Shown: one piece after another, positions 1 to 9,194 of the stretch | Position numbering within the stretch: position 1 is the stretch's first letter | Layout: each line of letters opens with the position of its first letter | NCBI GenBank assembly: GCA_033763735.1 | Contig: JANRJY010000050.1 | Span: 1 to 43,620, forward strand | DNA length: 43,620 bases | Source: JANRJY01 sp033763735 | GTDB taxonomy: Bacteria > Bacteroidota > Bacteroidia > Cytophagales > UBA9547 | Direction: 5' to 3' | Position numbers and translations under genes: made by a program | The notes under the pieces: model-generated | The model's input: the letters and a program-made list of their open reading frames with translations, nothing else | What the model was told of the DNA's origin: nothing | The model's database searches: none

Positions 1-2568
1 GATATCTTTTTCTTCCATATGATGTCTGAAAATGGACAAATGCTTTACAAACTGACTAAAAATAAGTACCTTATGGTTTTCTTCCATAGCTTGTTCAAGC
101 ATATAAAAAACATCTTCAAACTTGCCACTTCCTGCAACATATTTTTCATCAACCATTAGCGGGTGATTGGCCAATTGACGAAGTTTTGTCAAACCTTGTA
201 AAAGAATAATTTGTTGTTGTCCTGCATTACCGCCTGTTTGGGTATCGTCCAATATTTTATTTCGAAAATAGGACTTGGTTTCTTCATATAATTTCTCTTG
301 TTCTTCCAACATTGAACAGTATCGAAGTGTCTCTATTTTTTCGGGTAAATCTTTAGCAACCTGATTTTTTTGTCTTCGGAGTATAAATGGCTTAATAATG
401 GTGTACAATTTCTTGCTTTTGAGCGCATCCCCCTTTTTTTCAATGGGATTCAAAAACTCGTCTCTGAAAAATGATTGATTACCTAACAAACCCGGATTAA
501 TAAAAGTCATTTGCGACCATAAATCAAGCGTAGTGTTTTCAATTGGGGTCCCGGTTAATATTAATTTATATATCGATTGCAATGACCGTACTGCTTTTGA
601 AGTGTTGGAACCCGGATTTTTAATTGCTTGTGATTCATCAAGAATAATATAATGAAAATAAAATTTGCGTATAAACTCTTCATCCAATCGTGCTATTCCA
701 TAAGAAGTTATTATCAAATCGTATTTCGCAAATTTCTCCACATTTTTGTCACGCTGGGTGCCTGTGTATATGTGCAACTTGAGCGTAGGTGCAAATTTTT
801 TTGCTTCCACTTCCCAATTATAAATAAGTGAAGTCGGCACGATAAGCAAGGAGGTATTTCTTTTTGCATTATCGGAGCTTTTTTGCGATAACAAAAAAGC
901 CAATGTCTGAACTGTTTTACCCAATCCCATATCATCGGCTAAGCAACCTCCAAACTTATATTCGTTCAAAAAATGCATCCAATTATACCCCGCATATTGG
1001 TATGGACGAAGCGTACCTTTAAAGTCTTTGGGTAATACTTTCTCTTCAATATCAGAAAAGTCTTTCAGCTTTTGGAGTTTTCGAGTAATGACAACTTTGG
1101 CAAGACTATCTTCACTAAGTTCTTGAATAAGAGCTACATGGTGCTTCTGAAGCTGGTGTTCATCATCCTTTTCCCCTTTAAGCATAAATGCAAAAAGTTC
1201 GGAATATTTGGTAAACCATTCTTCAGGAATTACTGCTATTTCACCATTGGGCAATTTGAATTCTTTTTGTTTCTTAAGAATTAAGTTTTTGAGGTAATAA
1301 AATGGGATTTTATAGTCTCCAAACTGCACAACAGCCTTAATATCAAACCAATCAATATTTTCGGTAACTACAATTTGAATATCTGATACGCCAGTGAAAT
1401 ATCTCTTTTGATCTTTTGGATTTTGTCGCAATGTGAAATTACGAGCTTCCAATTCCATTCGGTATTGCGCCATCCATGAAAAACCATCTGCTTTGGTCAT
1501 AACTTTTTTGGCATTGATGGGCTCAAATCCGGTGGTTTTAAGGTAATTCAATATTTCTTTTTCCCATTCGATGTTCCTTTTGATTTTGTAAAAAGTAAAA
1601 TCTTCTTCTGTTTTCTCGTAACGAACTAAAGTTGGATTTGGATTATCAGCCCGAAAAGAATAATCGTTATACTGAAACTGCAATTCAAAAACAATTTTGC
1701 TTTCTTCCTCATCTTCAACTACTACGTTATCATCAGAAGCAAATAATGATGGTGTGGTGCTTACCATTTGCAATTCAGAAAAAGTAATAACCGGCTTAGG
1801 TGCACTTTCATCTACTTTGATTTCAAACCCTTTGGCATATACATCAAATGAAGCTATCAATTGGGAGCCAAATTTTTTAAAAAAATCTTCTTCCATCCTA
1901 CGTGGAATTTCAATAAACTTTTTGTTCAGAAATGGTTTTAGTTTATTTCCGTCAACATCTTTTTCAAAATGATACAATTTGCCTTCGGTGAGTAACCAGG
2001 CAGGCTTAATATTAATGAGTTTTGCTTGTTTGTATTGAAACTCTATTTTGCTACCCAAGTGCTTGATGGTGGGCAAGTAATGGGTATTGGATTCGTTTCT
2101 GTAAAAATGAAAAAGAACTGTGGCTCTGTCGCTTTGCACTTCTATTTCTTTCCAGGCAGGTTCACCATCATTACCCATTTCAAATACCCTCTTTGTAAGC
2201 AACAAAGGCATTATTTCGGCTTTATATCGCTCTAAGTATGATGTAATAATGTCTTGAAGTTCCTCATTGCCTTTGTTTTTATCATATACTTTAAGAAAAA
2301 ATTCATTGGCTTTCAACTTCCTGTCCCCATATTTTTGATGAATGGTTTCCGGTTGAATGGCATCAATAAGTGAAATAAGTTTGAAGTCGGTAACATCAAG
2401 GCCTGAGGCAAACTCTTTGGCATTTTTTGAAGAAATAGATTGATGTTGTAAAGTAAGTTTGCCTGCAGTATTAAGCTGAATTACAAATGGTTCGAAAATA
2501 AATCCCAGCAATTCGTGTTCAAATAACGAATATATAACTTGAAACGGTAGCTGAGGCGAAACTTTCAT
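1..2568 (-). CDS. SNF2/SWI2-family DEAD/DEAH helicase, N-terminal part (cut by window edge)
   Basis: I translated the minus strand from ATG at 2568; it stays open for 856 codons to base 1, so the C-terminal helicase half lies outside the window. About 540 N-terminal residues precede the ATPase core and match no domain I recognise. The core is clear: DDMGLGKT (Walker A) at about 545-552, DESQ in place of DEAH (motif II) at 644-647, and LTGTPIEN (motif III) at 671-678. SNF2-family proteins are ATP-driven DNA translocases; bacterial members are linked to transcription recycling or DNA repair, and which applies here is not visible. No zinc-finger SWIM pattern stands out in the N-terminal part. 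Start choice: the first ATG after a stop-rich leader, with no better upstream start. No neighbour on the right shares its strand closely, so it looks monocistronic in this window. Confidence 0.9.
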   Translation of the reverse strand, partial: MKVSPQLPFQVIYSLFEHELLGFIFEPFVIQLNTAGKLTLQHQSISSKNAKEFASGLDVTDFKLISLIDAIQPETIHQKYGDRKLKANEFFLKVYDKNKGNEELQDIITSYLERYKAEIMPLLLTKRVFEMGNDGEPAWKEIEVQSDRATVLFHFYRNESNTHYLPTIKHLGSKIEFQYKQAKLINIKPAWLLTEGKLYHFEKDVDGNKLKPFLNKKFIEIPRRMEEDFFKKFGSQLIASFDVYAKGFEIKVDESAPKPVITFSELQMVSTTPSLFASDDNVVVEDEEESKIVFELQFQYNDYSFRADNPNPTLVRYEKTEEDFTFYKIKRNIEWEKEILNYLKTTGFEPINAKKVMTKADGFSWMAQYRMELEARNFTLRQNPKDQKRYFTGVSDIQIVVTENIDWFDIKAVVQFGDYKIPFYYLKNLILKKQKEFKLPNGEIAVIPEEWFTKYSELFAFMLKGEKDDEHQLQKHHVALIQELSEDSLAKVVITRKLQKLKDFSDIEEKVLPKDFKGTLRPYQYAGYNWMHFLNEYKFGGCLADDMGLGKTVQTLAFLLSQKSSDNAKRNTSLLIVPTSLIYNWEVEAKKFAPTLKLHIYTGTQRDKNVEKFAKYDLIITSYGIARLDEEFIRKFYFHYIILDESQAIKNPGSNTSKAVRSLQSIYKLILTGTPIENTTLDLWSQMTFINPGLLGNQSFFRDEFLNPIEKKGDALKSKKLYTIIKPFILRRQKNQVAKDLPEKIETLRYCSMLEEQEKLYEETKSYFRNKILDDTQTGGNAGQQQIILLQGLTKLRQLANHPLMVDEKYVAGSGKFEDVFYMLEQAMEENHKVLIFSQFVKHLSIFRHHMEEKDI

Positions 2569-2692
2569 TAATAGCTTATTAAATCAACAGATAGGTTCGT
2601 GCAATCTCAAATAAAAAACTTCGAAATGTAATAAAAAATAATGAAATGTTGATTTTAATCGTAAGTATATTACTATTTTAAACACTATTATA

Positions 2693-2893
2693 ACCTGAGT
2701 TCGGGTTAAGGAAGCTAAACATCAACTTAAAATTGACAGAAATAAAACATTCTGCCTTTTAGCCCCTCTAAATCTCCCCAAAGGGGAGACTTTTAGCCCT
2801 TTCCCCACAGGGGAAAGGGTTGGGATAGGGGCGAATTAACAATAAATAGACTTTTACACTCCTAATAGAAGTTTCCTTAACCCGAACTCAGGT
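2693..2893. mobile_element. MITE-like element with terminal inverted repeats and a 7-bp direct repeat
   Basis: The left end ACCTGAGTTCGGGTTAAGGA (continuing to 2713) is repeated in perfect inverted orientation at the right end (2873-2893). The 201-bp unit is flanked on both sides by TATTATA (2686-2692 and 2894-2900), which looks like a target-site duplication. The flank is AT-rich and the first bases of repeat and flank can be assigned either way, so the duplication length is uncertain. There is no open reading frame inside. The interior has two strong GC-rich stem-loops, at 2773-2789 and 2797-2819. I read it as a non-autonomous transposable element mobilised by a transposase elsewhere; the family is not recognised. 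Confidence 0.7.
2773..2819. repeat. Two adjacent GC-rich stem-loops inside the MITE-like element
   Basis: The first stem pairs TCTCCCC (2773-2779) with GGGGAGA (2783-2789) over a 3-base loop. The second pairs CCCTTTCCCC (2797-2806) with GGGGAAAGGG (2810-2819) over ACA, a perfect 10-bp stem. From memory, similar CCCC/GGGG hairpins are common in intergenic DNA of Bacteroidetes. There is no T-run, so they are not classical terminators. Confidence 0.6.
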
Positions 2894-2999
2894 TATTATA
2901 TTTTACAGAAGTGTTTCCTAAAGAAGCCAAATTACGAATTATAAATCAAAAATATTTATTTTTAATTAAGGCAAATAATTACAAATTATTCATTATTAA

Positions 3000-4838
3000 T
3001 TATCTCAGCACTTGTATCCATCCTTTGTATGTTTTACGCTTGGTTCCATAAGTAATTTGATAATAATAAATGCCTTCAGACGTGGAAGTAGGATTCCATT
3101 CAAAATCAGTATCATTACTGACATACATTTGAGCACCCCACCTATTAAATATCTGAACACTAAAAACCGATTCAGAACACTTACTAACTCGAGGAATATG
3201 ACTAAGTTTAAAAACATCATTTACCATGTCACCATTAGGAGTAATAACATTATTTGGACGAGGCGCATAGCTATCCAAACTATCCAAAACATTTATTTGT
3301 AATGGTACATTTGTGTAAAGTTTTTGAGCACACACGCTGTCAAAAGCCAAAAAAGTAAATAACACCGGGCCATTACGAACATTGTCACATAATCCCGTAA
3401 ATGTAAAACTGTTACTAATATTTCCTTTGCCAACAAGTGTTATAACATCAAAATAGTTGTTTTTGTCATACCACAAAGCTATAAAATTAGAATCTTGAGA
3501 AATGCCTGATACTGAAAAAGTTATGACATCATCAACATATATCGTTGATTGATTATTGGGCAAAGTGCTTGTAATAATTGGTTGCTTGTGCTTGGGTGCA
3601 TTGTCTTTAAACACCACATAAAGCGAATCGTACTTCGGTTCTGTACAATTGTTTTCATTTTTTAATATTAACCGTAGTGTAGCCGCAGGTGCCCCTAAGT
3701 ATTTGCATGGGTCCACACATATTTCTGTTTTGAGTGTATCGGTAGGTGAAAGTGTCACTTTCAAATAAGGATTAACGGTAATTACCGGATTGATAGCTTT
3801 AATATCCATATACTGTGCCGAAATGGTTAGTTTTTGACCCACTGTGGTGTCAGAACCATATATGGGTATACAACCTTTGTATCGGTTATCAATTTTAATC
3901 GTATCTTTTTTTTGGTAATATCCACCTTTGACAACATTAAATGCATTCACCTTTGGAGGGTTATTTTCGCCTGTACAACGAACCACCATGAGCTGATATT
4001 CCCGATGTACTTTTCCTAAATAAATACCCTTACGATACTCTTTACAATCCACACCAAAAACATATACCCCCGGTATGGTACCCGTCACAGATAGGATGCC
4101 CGTGTTGGCATTAATGTCGAGACTCGGGTTGCCATATATCATATTTTGCAAACTTATGCCATTGGTGAAATTTACTAATTGATAAGGTGCTGCCCCCGGC
4201 CAACCTCCCGGATTGCCCTGATCTTTATGACCATTCAGAGGTATTGCAAGTTCATATACCAGGGAATCGCCATTGTCGTCCGTGGCTGAAAAATCAAAAA
4301 TAAATGGCTTGTTCACACATGAAAAACCATTTTTATCAATTTGCTTGAATGCAGGACTTGAGTTTATAGTGTTAATAGAAGGAAACTCTGAATAAAAAGC
4401 TGCTGCTGCTTCAAAAGGATCTCTAATATTAACGATGGCCCCATTGCGACAACAGCGCTCATAAGCAGCATAAAATCCTTCCGGATATTTATAGGCTTCT
4501 TTGGTAAGTTTTACTTCCAATTGATATTGTATTTGGCGGGTTTTAAGAGTAATAAACTTGCATACCGATGCTTCATTGGGTATGTCGTTGATAAACTGAA
4601 TGGGCAATTTGAAGGTGTCGAGCAAAGCATTGTCCTTTTTACTGAACAATCCCACCCGAACCTGATTATCCAATGCTCTTGGGTCGCCGGAGTTATTGTC
4701 AAAATATAAATTGAGTGTAAGTTTAAAATTTTGCCCACCTAAGCTTTTGAGGGTGATTTCTCCACCAACAATGTGTGTGGCATAGGTAATAGTATTGATT
4801 AAAAATAGGACAAAAAATAGTGAAAGTAATTTTTTCAA
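3000..4838 (-). CDS. Secreted protein with T9SS type B (gliding-associated, CHU_C) sorting domain
   Basis: 612 residues. The N-terminus has a signal peptide (MKKLLSLFFVLFLI core, cleavage near TYA-THIVGG). THIVGGEITLKSLGG after cleavage is a typical N-terminus of large Bacteroidetes surface proteins. The middle looks like beta-rich Ig-type repeats, with several Cys. The last about 85 residues carry PNNVITPNGDMVNDVFKL and an IFNRWG motif, the hallmark of the gliding motility-associated C-terminal domain that directs T9SS export and surface attachment (known from the family). The exact role (adhesion, gliding surface protein or other) cannot be read from the sequence. A TATTTTTG-like -7 element lies 20-27 nt upstream of the ATG (minus strand, 4858-4865), without a convincing -33 partner. 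Confidence 0.88.
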   Translation of the reverse strand: MKKLLSLFFVLFLINTITYATHIVGGEITLKSLGGQNFKLTLNLYFDNNSGDPRALDNQVRVGLFSKKDNALLDTFKLPIQFINDIPNEASVCKFITLKTRQIQYQLEVKLTKEAYKYPEGFYAAYERCCRNGAIVNIRDPFEAAAAFYSEFPSINTINSSPAFKQIDKNGFSCVNKPFIFDFSATDDNGDSLVYELAIPLNGHKDQGNPGGWPGAAPYQLVNFTNGISLQNMIYGNPSLDINANTGILSVTGTIPGVYVFGVDCKEYRKGIYLGKVHREYQLMVVRCTGENNPPKVNAFNVVKGGYYQKKDTIKIDNRYKGCIPIYGSDTTVGQKLTISAQYMDIKAINPVITVNPYLKVTLSPTDTLKTEICVDPCKYLGAPAATLRLILKNENNCTEPKYDSLYVVFKDNAPKHKQPIITSTLPNNQSTIYVDDVITFSVSGISQDSNFIALWYDKNNYFDVITLVGKGNISNSFTFTGLCDNVRNGPVLFTFLAFDSVCAQKLYTNVPLQINVLDSLDSYAPRPNNVITPNGDMVNDVFKLSHIPRVSKCSESVFSVQIFNRWGAQMYVSNDTDFEWNPTSTSEGIYYYQITYGTKRKTYKGWIQVLR

Positions 4839-4971
4839 AATAGTGATATATCAACAGCAAAAATATAAGAAATACCTCAAAGGATTTTAATTATACAATT
4901 TATTATTGTCATGCTGTAGGTACGAAGCATATGTAGGCTTGCTATAAGAATGACTGATTTAGTGATTTAGT

Positions 4972-5016
4972 GAATGATTGAATTTTGAATGATTGAATTT
5001 TGAATGATTGAATGAT
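4972..5016. repeat. Short tandem repeat, 15-base unit, about three copies
   Basis: GAATGATTGAATTTT occurs at 4972-4986 and 4987-5001, followed by a partial third unit. It lies directly beside the dispersed repeat copy A. A shorter GAATGATTGAATGG run also precedes copy B (12301-12314), so the tandem motif seems to belong to the same repeat family. Confidence 0.65.
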
Positions 5017-5025
5017 TGAACTAAT

Positions 5026-5104
5026 GAATGGTTTTTTCGAGAATCGATGCTCGATGTTCGATTATCGAAAGTTTAACCTCGACTTCTTAACTTCGAACTT
5101 GAAC
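5026..5104. repeat. Dispersed 79-bp repeat, copy A
   Basis: It begins GAATGGTTTTTTCGAGAATC and contains TCGATGCTCGATGTTCGATT. Copy B at 12309-12387 has the same length and orientation with about 8 differences in 79. It contains short palindromes (CGAG...CTCG, ATCGAT). Not coding in either copy; the small reading frames across it are not conserved as proteins. Confidence 0.75.
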
Positions 5105-5145
5105 ACCCAGCACCCGAACACATACTACGAACTACCAACTACGAA

Positions 5146-7653
5146 CTATTTACTAACTACAAGCCTCTTCGTTTCCTTAAACCCATTAGCCTCAAGCGTA
5201 TATAAGTACACACCCTCTGCAAGCTCGGAAGTATTGTACGGAATGGCATAGCTGCCTATACCTTTGTTAGCTTGCTCCACCACGGTCACCTGCCTGCCGA
5301 GGATATCCGTAATATATAGCACTACATTGCCCTCACTACCCAGCATATAATAAAAAGTAGTGTTGCCTTTGGCAGGGTTGGGGATGGCTTCGAGCTTAAA
5401 GGTGGGGAGGGAGGCACGGGTGGCGGGGGATGGAGTTTGCTCATTGCTGTTTTTTGCATATGCTTCCACTCTTGAAGCATCTATAATATTTGATTTATAT
5501 TTAAAGTTGTCGTTAGTAGAATTGCAAAAATTTGATTGTACCCAATTAAAATCTTTCCTATCAGGATTGTAGGTTAAACCATTAAAATAGTGTTTGTCGT
5601 TTGTTATTACAACTTCCCCTGATATTGAACTTTCACCATTAATTTCGACCGAATTGCCTCCAATTATAACTAATTTTTTATTTGGCAATACATCTTGATT
5701 TCCTAATACTGTAACTTTATTACGAGCGACTTTCACTGCATCTTCTGAATAAGTTGATGTATTCAATGTTAAATTGCCAGTTCCTTGAAAAACAAATAAC
5801 GGAGCCATATTATTGTGACCAACTGCCGTATTATATCCAGCTGGAAAAAGCCTAGAATAATCATAAGTATTTGTAGGCACATTAACCGGAGTCATCTTTG
5901 GTCTAATTGTAACTGCAAATGAACTTTTTATAGGAAGTCCATCTTTACCTAAATCATTATATTCCACATCAATTTGAAGTTGAATGTATGTATCTGGTGC
6001 GTCCAATGTTAAATAGTTTTCAAAGTATCCTATTGCTTTTCCAATTAAATCATGTGGACGCATTGAAATACTGGTCATTTTATTGTTATCCTGATAATCA
6101 ATGTTAAAAATGAAATTATTTATTGGATTTAAATAAGTACTTATTCCCGGAGCTGACAACAATATGTTTGCTTTGACTTTTGTTTTTTCAAAATTTATTG
6201 AAAGGATAGGATTAAAGGAAACAATTATATCATTTTGTAAAACACAAATAAAATCAGAAGAAATAAAAGATTGTCTGTGATTATATTTTATTTCAGGTTT
6301 ATTTAAAATTGCAAAAACACCTAATTGCTCATTATAGGCGGGATATTGCCATAAATTATTACTTGCATTGCCCTCCAACGGTGCTAAATGGCTGTCCTTG
6401 CTGCCCGGTAATGTCATTTTAATATTATCATTAAATTGTTCAAATTCAAAATTAACAACACCTTCTAAAAATATTTGACCTCCCATCATTGTTGTGATGC
6501 CCTTATCTTTTGAATTCCCAATTCTTTTGGTCTGTGCATTATAATATTTGCTCATTGAGCCAAAAAGTTTTTTATAATAATCGGATTTGTTTTTTGATTC
6601 CTCAGCTTCGGTGTTTCCTTCTGAAAATTCAGCCGCTTCCTCTCCTGAAGTTAAGACTTGTTTAAAAAAATCTAAAATTCGTTTATCATCTTCACTTTGA
6701 GTATCATTTAAACCCGAAGCAGCATCAAACAAATCATTTGCCCCGCTAAAAATCATAACTGGGCTACCACTTGTTGCACCACCTGCAATTTTAAGCCCTC
6801 CAAGCCCAAATTTTGCTGCATATTCAGATGAATTTGCTGATGAATTTGCTATATTATAAATTGAGCCACTGTAACTACCTGCCAGTTTAATACTACCTGT
6901 TTTCAAATATTGAATATTAATTTCCAGTCTAGATTTAAAATTACAAACACATGGATCATATGGCACATCAAATTCAACATAAAAAAAAGAAGAACATTCA
7001 TTGGAATACTTACCCATTACACTAGTTTCAGATAAGTCATTCTCAACATCCAATGTTCTTAAAATTCCTTGCGTATGGTAATTAAATGAACTTGGATAAT
7101 TAGAGGAAGAAATATCTTTTTCGTTTTTTATTACTACAGAAACTGCTCCATATCCAATCACAGCATTGTTCGCCATAAAAAGTCGCATTTTGCCTCTATA
7201 TTTATTATAAAGTATAAAAAAAGGTGTCTTTAGGGTATTGGAAATGGTGGAACCATCATATTTTTTACCCATGTTATATAGTAATACTTCCCAACCGTCT
7301 TCGGGGTAATAATCGCTATTTATTCCTTTTGCTAACGATATATAAGGTATATCCGTATCTGTAACTTCAAAAGGGGATAATATTTGACCTTCTTTTTCAA
7401 GACCAGTAAAGCAATCATATCCTTTGGCATATAAATTGGGGAATGTCGGATCTATTCCATCTTTAATTAACCAATTAAAGGCCATATTTTTTCCACAACT
7501 TTTTTCAGGATTAATGGGATTTCGTGGGTCCGTTTTTATTCCCTTTAATGTACCTATTGGAATTACATTAGTTGAACAAGAAGGAGTCTGTGCTACAGCT
7601 TCAAAATATATTACTGCGGTAGTTATTATTATAACAAAAACTGTGAATTTCAT
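5146..7653 (-). CDS. Secreted protein with T9SS type A (Por) sorting domain
   Basis: 835 residues. Signal peptide at 1-21 (FVIIITTAVIYFEAVAQ). The last about 80 residues form a type A T9SS tail: FKLEAIPNPAKGNTTFYYML, a GNVVLYITDILGRQV strand, SELAEGVYLYTLEANG, and KRLVVSK at the end. T9SS exports the protein across the outer membrane and removes this tail (family knowledge). Around residues 650-680, KLVIIGGNSVEINGESSISG looks like a short beta-solenoid or coat-hanger type segment of the kind often found just before such tails. The rest is not recognised; no catalytic motif stands out. The lipoprotein gene upstream ends 6 bp before this start, so the two are likely co-transcribed and may act together at the cell surface. 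Confidence 0.87.
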   Translation of the reverse strand: MKFTVFVIIITTAVIYFEAVAQTPSCSTNVIPIGTLKGIKTDPRNPINPEKSCGKNMAFNWLIKDGIDPTFPNLYAKGYDCFTGLEKEGQILSPFEVTDTDIPYISLAKGINSDYYPEDGWEVLLYNMGKKYDGSTISNTLKTPFFILYNKYRGKMRLFMANNAVIGYGAVSVVIKNEKDISSSNYPSSFNYHTQGILRTLDVENDLSETSVMGKYSNECSSFFYVEFDVPYDPCVCNFKSRLEINIQYLKTGSIKLAGSYSGSIYNIANSSANSSEYAAKFGLGGLKIAGGATSGSPVMIFSGANDLFDAASGLNDTQSEDDKRILDFFKQVLTSGEEAAEFSEGNTEAEESKNKSDYYKKLFGSMSKYYNAQTKRIGNSKDKGITTMMGGQIFLEGVVNFEFEQFNDNIKMTLPGSKDSHLAPLEGNASNNLWQYPAYNEQLGVFAILNKPEIKYNHRQSFISSDFICVLQNDIIVSFNPILSINFEKTKVKANILLSAPGISTYLNPINNFIFNIDYQDNNKMTSISMRPHDLIGKAIGYFENYLTLDAPDTYIQLQIDVEYNDLGKDGLPIKSSFAVTIRPKMTPVNVPTNTYDYSRLFPAGYNTAVGHNNMAPLFVFQGTGNLTLNTSTYSEDAVKVARNKVTVLGNQDVLPNKKLVIIGGNSVEINGESSISGEVVITNDKHYFNGLTYNPDRKDFNWVQSNFCNSTNDNFKYKSNIIDASRVEAYAKNSNEQTPSPATRASLPTFKLEAIPNPAKGNTTFYYMLGSEGNVVLYITDILGRQVTVVEQANKGIGSYAIPYNTSELAEGVYLYTLEANGFKETKRLVVSK

Positions 7654-7659
7654 TTCTTC

Positions 7660-8559
7660 TTAGTTTAATATTTTTATACCTTCAAATTTAAAATCATTAT
7701 ATTTTCCATTGTTTTTTCTGATATCGTATTCCGTTTGCCCATCAACCACAATATGTTTTCCTTGAAATATGAGTGTATTATTCATAGGATTGAATTCAAG
7801 TGTAGCTTGAATTTGAGGATAATTTAACCCTCTTTTTTTTTGAAACTCAGCACATTCTTGAGTAATTGGAATTTTTGTACTGCCAGGAAAGCAACGAATT
7901 CCACTAAATTTACAATCTGCATCCCAATTAATAAACCATTTTTTATATGTAAAAAACTGACCACTGCTGGGGTTTTCTACATAAACGGTATCCCCTACGA
8001 ATGGATAATTTGCTAAATAAATAAAAAATTCATTCTGAAATCTATCAAACATTATTGACCTAAGCGTGTCAATTCCTAAAATAACCTCAACAGAAGGATT
8101 ATAGCTAAATCTGCCCTTAAAACGCCCAAATAATAAGGAACGATTAGTTAGAACTAAATTTCGTACAACTACCTGAGTTCCCGTGTCATTTGGAAAACAT
8201 TCAGTACCCCGCTTGTTATACGTCTCCAATACTATTTTGTGGGTAGTATTCAAATACCCTCTGAAATCTAATTTAAAACCTGAAATAGTATAGATACCAG
8301 CACCAATTCTCCATTTATAATTTTCACAATTATCCTTAGCTTGAAATCTAACATCATAATTTCCCAATGAATTTATTGTATCAGAATCATATGGGTTAAT
8401 TCCAGTTGTATCACTGTTATCTCCTGTATGAAACATAAAAAAATCAGCACTTCTACGTTTTTGTCCGGCACATGGTTTTGCCTCCTGCTTGTCAAATTTG
8501 TTGCAACTGGTAAAGATTAAGCTAAAAATCAGTACTAAAGCTAAATGGGTTAAATTCAT
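7660..8559 (-). CDS. Predicted outer-membrane lipoprotein, unknown function
   Basis: 299 residues with a lipoprotein signal: MNLTHLALVLIFSLIFTSCN, a hydrophobic stretch ending in the lipobox FTSC with the lipid-bearing Cys at 19. The mature part has several Cys and reads as beta-rich; I do not recognise the domain. It lies between two exported proteins on the same strand, 6 bp from the T9SS protein downstream and about 50 bp from the small exported protein upstream. The spacing suggests one operon making surface components. Codon use looks like its neighbours. A catalytic function cannot be argued from the sequence. Confidence 0.8.
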   Translation of the reverse strand: MNLTHLALVLIFSLIFTSCNKFDKQEAKPCAGQKRRSADFFMFHTGDNSDTTGINPYDSDTINSLGNYDVRFQAKDNCENYKWRIGAGIYTISGFKLDFRGYLNTTHKIVLETYNKRGTECFPNDTGTQVVVRNLVLTNRSLLFGRFKGRFSYNPSVEVILGIDTLRSIMFDRFQNEFFIYLANYPFVGDTVYVENPSSGQFFTYKKWFINWDADCKFSGIRCFPGSTKIPITQECAEFQKKRGLNYPQIQATLEFNPMNNTLIFQGKHIVVDGQTEYDIRKNNGKYNDFKFEGIKILN

Positions 8560-8610
8560 TTTGTTTTTTTATACGAAGTGCCAATTTTTTACAAGTTGTC
8601 AACCATAGTC

Positions 8611-9135
8611 TTATTTTAGCAAACAACCTACTGCATCTTTTAGTTTTTGAGCATTATTCTTGTTTACCTTAAATTCAATTTTGCCTCGGGTATGTTCAAG
8701 TCTGAATTTCACTAATTCATACGTACTTAATAGATTTAACTGTTCTTTACTTATTGAATAATTGGCACTAAAACTAGATCTGGTTTTATTTTCATATGTG
8801 TGAATGGATCCTGTAACTGCCTCAGTTGGTACAATGGTTATCACTGAATCGTTTTGTAACTTAAAAAAGAAACGACTTTTGGTAGTAACCATTATTGCAT
8901 AATCAAATCTAACATATACATTCACATTCGCAACATAGGTATCCTTTGAGTTTTTAATATTAATACTTACATCTTCTTCCATCATAAATTCCTTAGTCAA
9001 TGAAATGTCAATCTCTTTTATTCTTTCTTTAGTAAACTCATCGATATGAACTTTGACTTCAGAACAAGGTTGGGATATTGACCTTAAACTTATTAAGATT
9101 AAAAAACCAAATAGATATTTTACTTTCAAATGCAT
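8611..9135 (-). CDS. Small exported protein, unknown function
   Basis: 174 residues with an N-terminal signal peptide (VKYLFGFLILISLRSIS, cleavage near SQP). The mature protein is rich in charged residues and alternates polar and hydrophobic positions, consistent with a small beta-rich periplasmic or surface protein. No known domain recognised. It sits about 60 bp downstream of the large tail-fibre-like gene and about 50 bp upstream of the lipoprotein gene, all on the minus strand, so it is probably part of the same exported-protein operon. Confidence 0.72.
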   Translation of the reverse strand: MHLKVKYLFGFLILISLRSISQPCSEVKVHIDEFTKERIKEIDISLTKEFMMEEDVSINIKNSKDTYVANVNVYVRFDYAIMVTTKSRFFFKLQNDSVITIVPTEAVTGSIHTYENKTRSSFSANYSISKEQLNLLSTYELVKFRLEHTRGKIEFKVNKNNAQKLKDAVGCLLK

Positions 9136-9194
9136 TTATTGGATTTTATACCACCCAAACCAGTCAGTTTTTGAAAATCTTACAGGTTTAGCGG

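Larger units (their letters stand above)
2569..2999. other. Intergenic gap, 431 bases, holding a MITE-like element
   Basis: No supported gene. It separates the SNF2 gene (start at 2568) from the stop of the type B T9SS protein (3000). The middle is the MITE-like element at 2693-2893; both flanks are AT-rich. Confidence 0.8.
4839..5145. other. Intergenic gap, 307 bases, with simple repeats and a dispersed repeat copy
   Basis: No gene seen. It holds three 15-base tandem units based on GAATGATTGAATTTT at about 4972-5016, copy A of a dispersed repeat (5026-5104), and low-complexity ACTACGAACTACCAACTACG-like sequence up to the end of the next gene. Confidence 0.8.
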
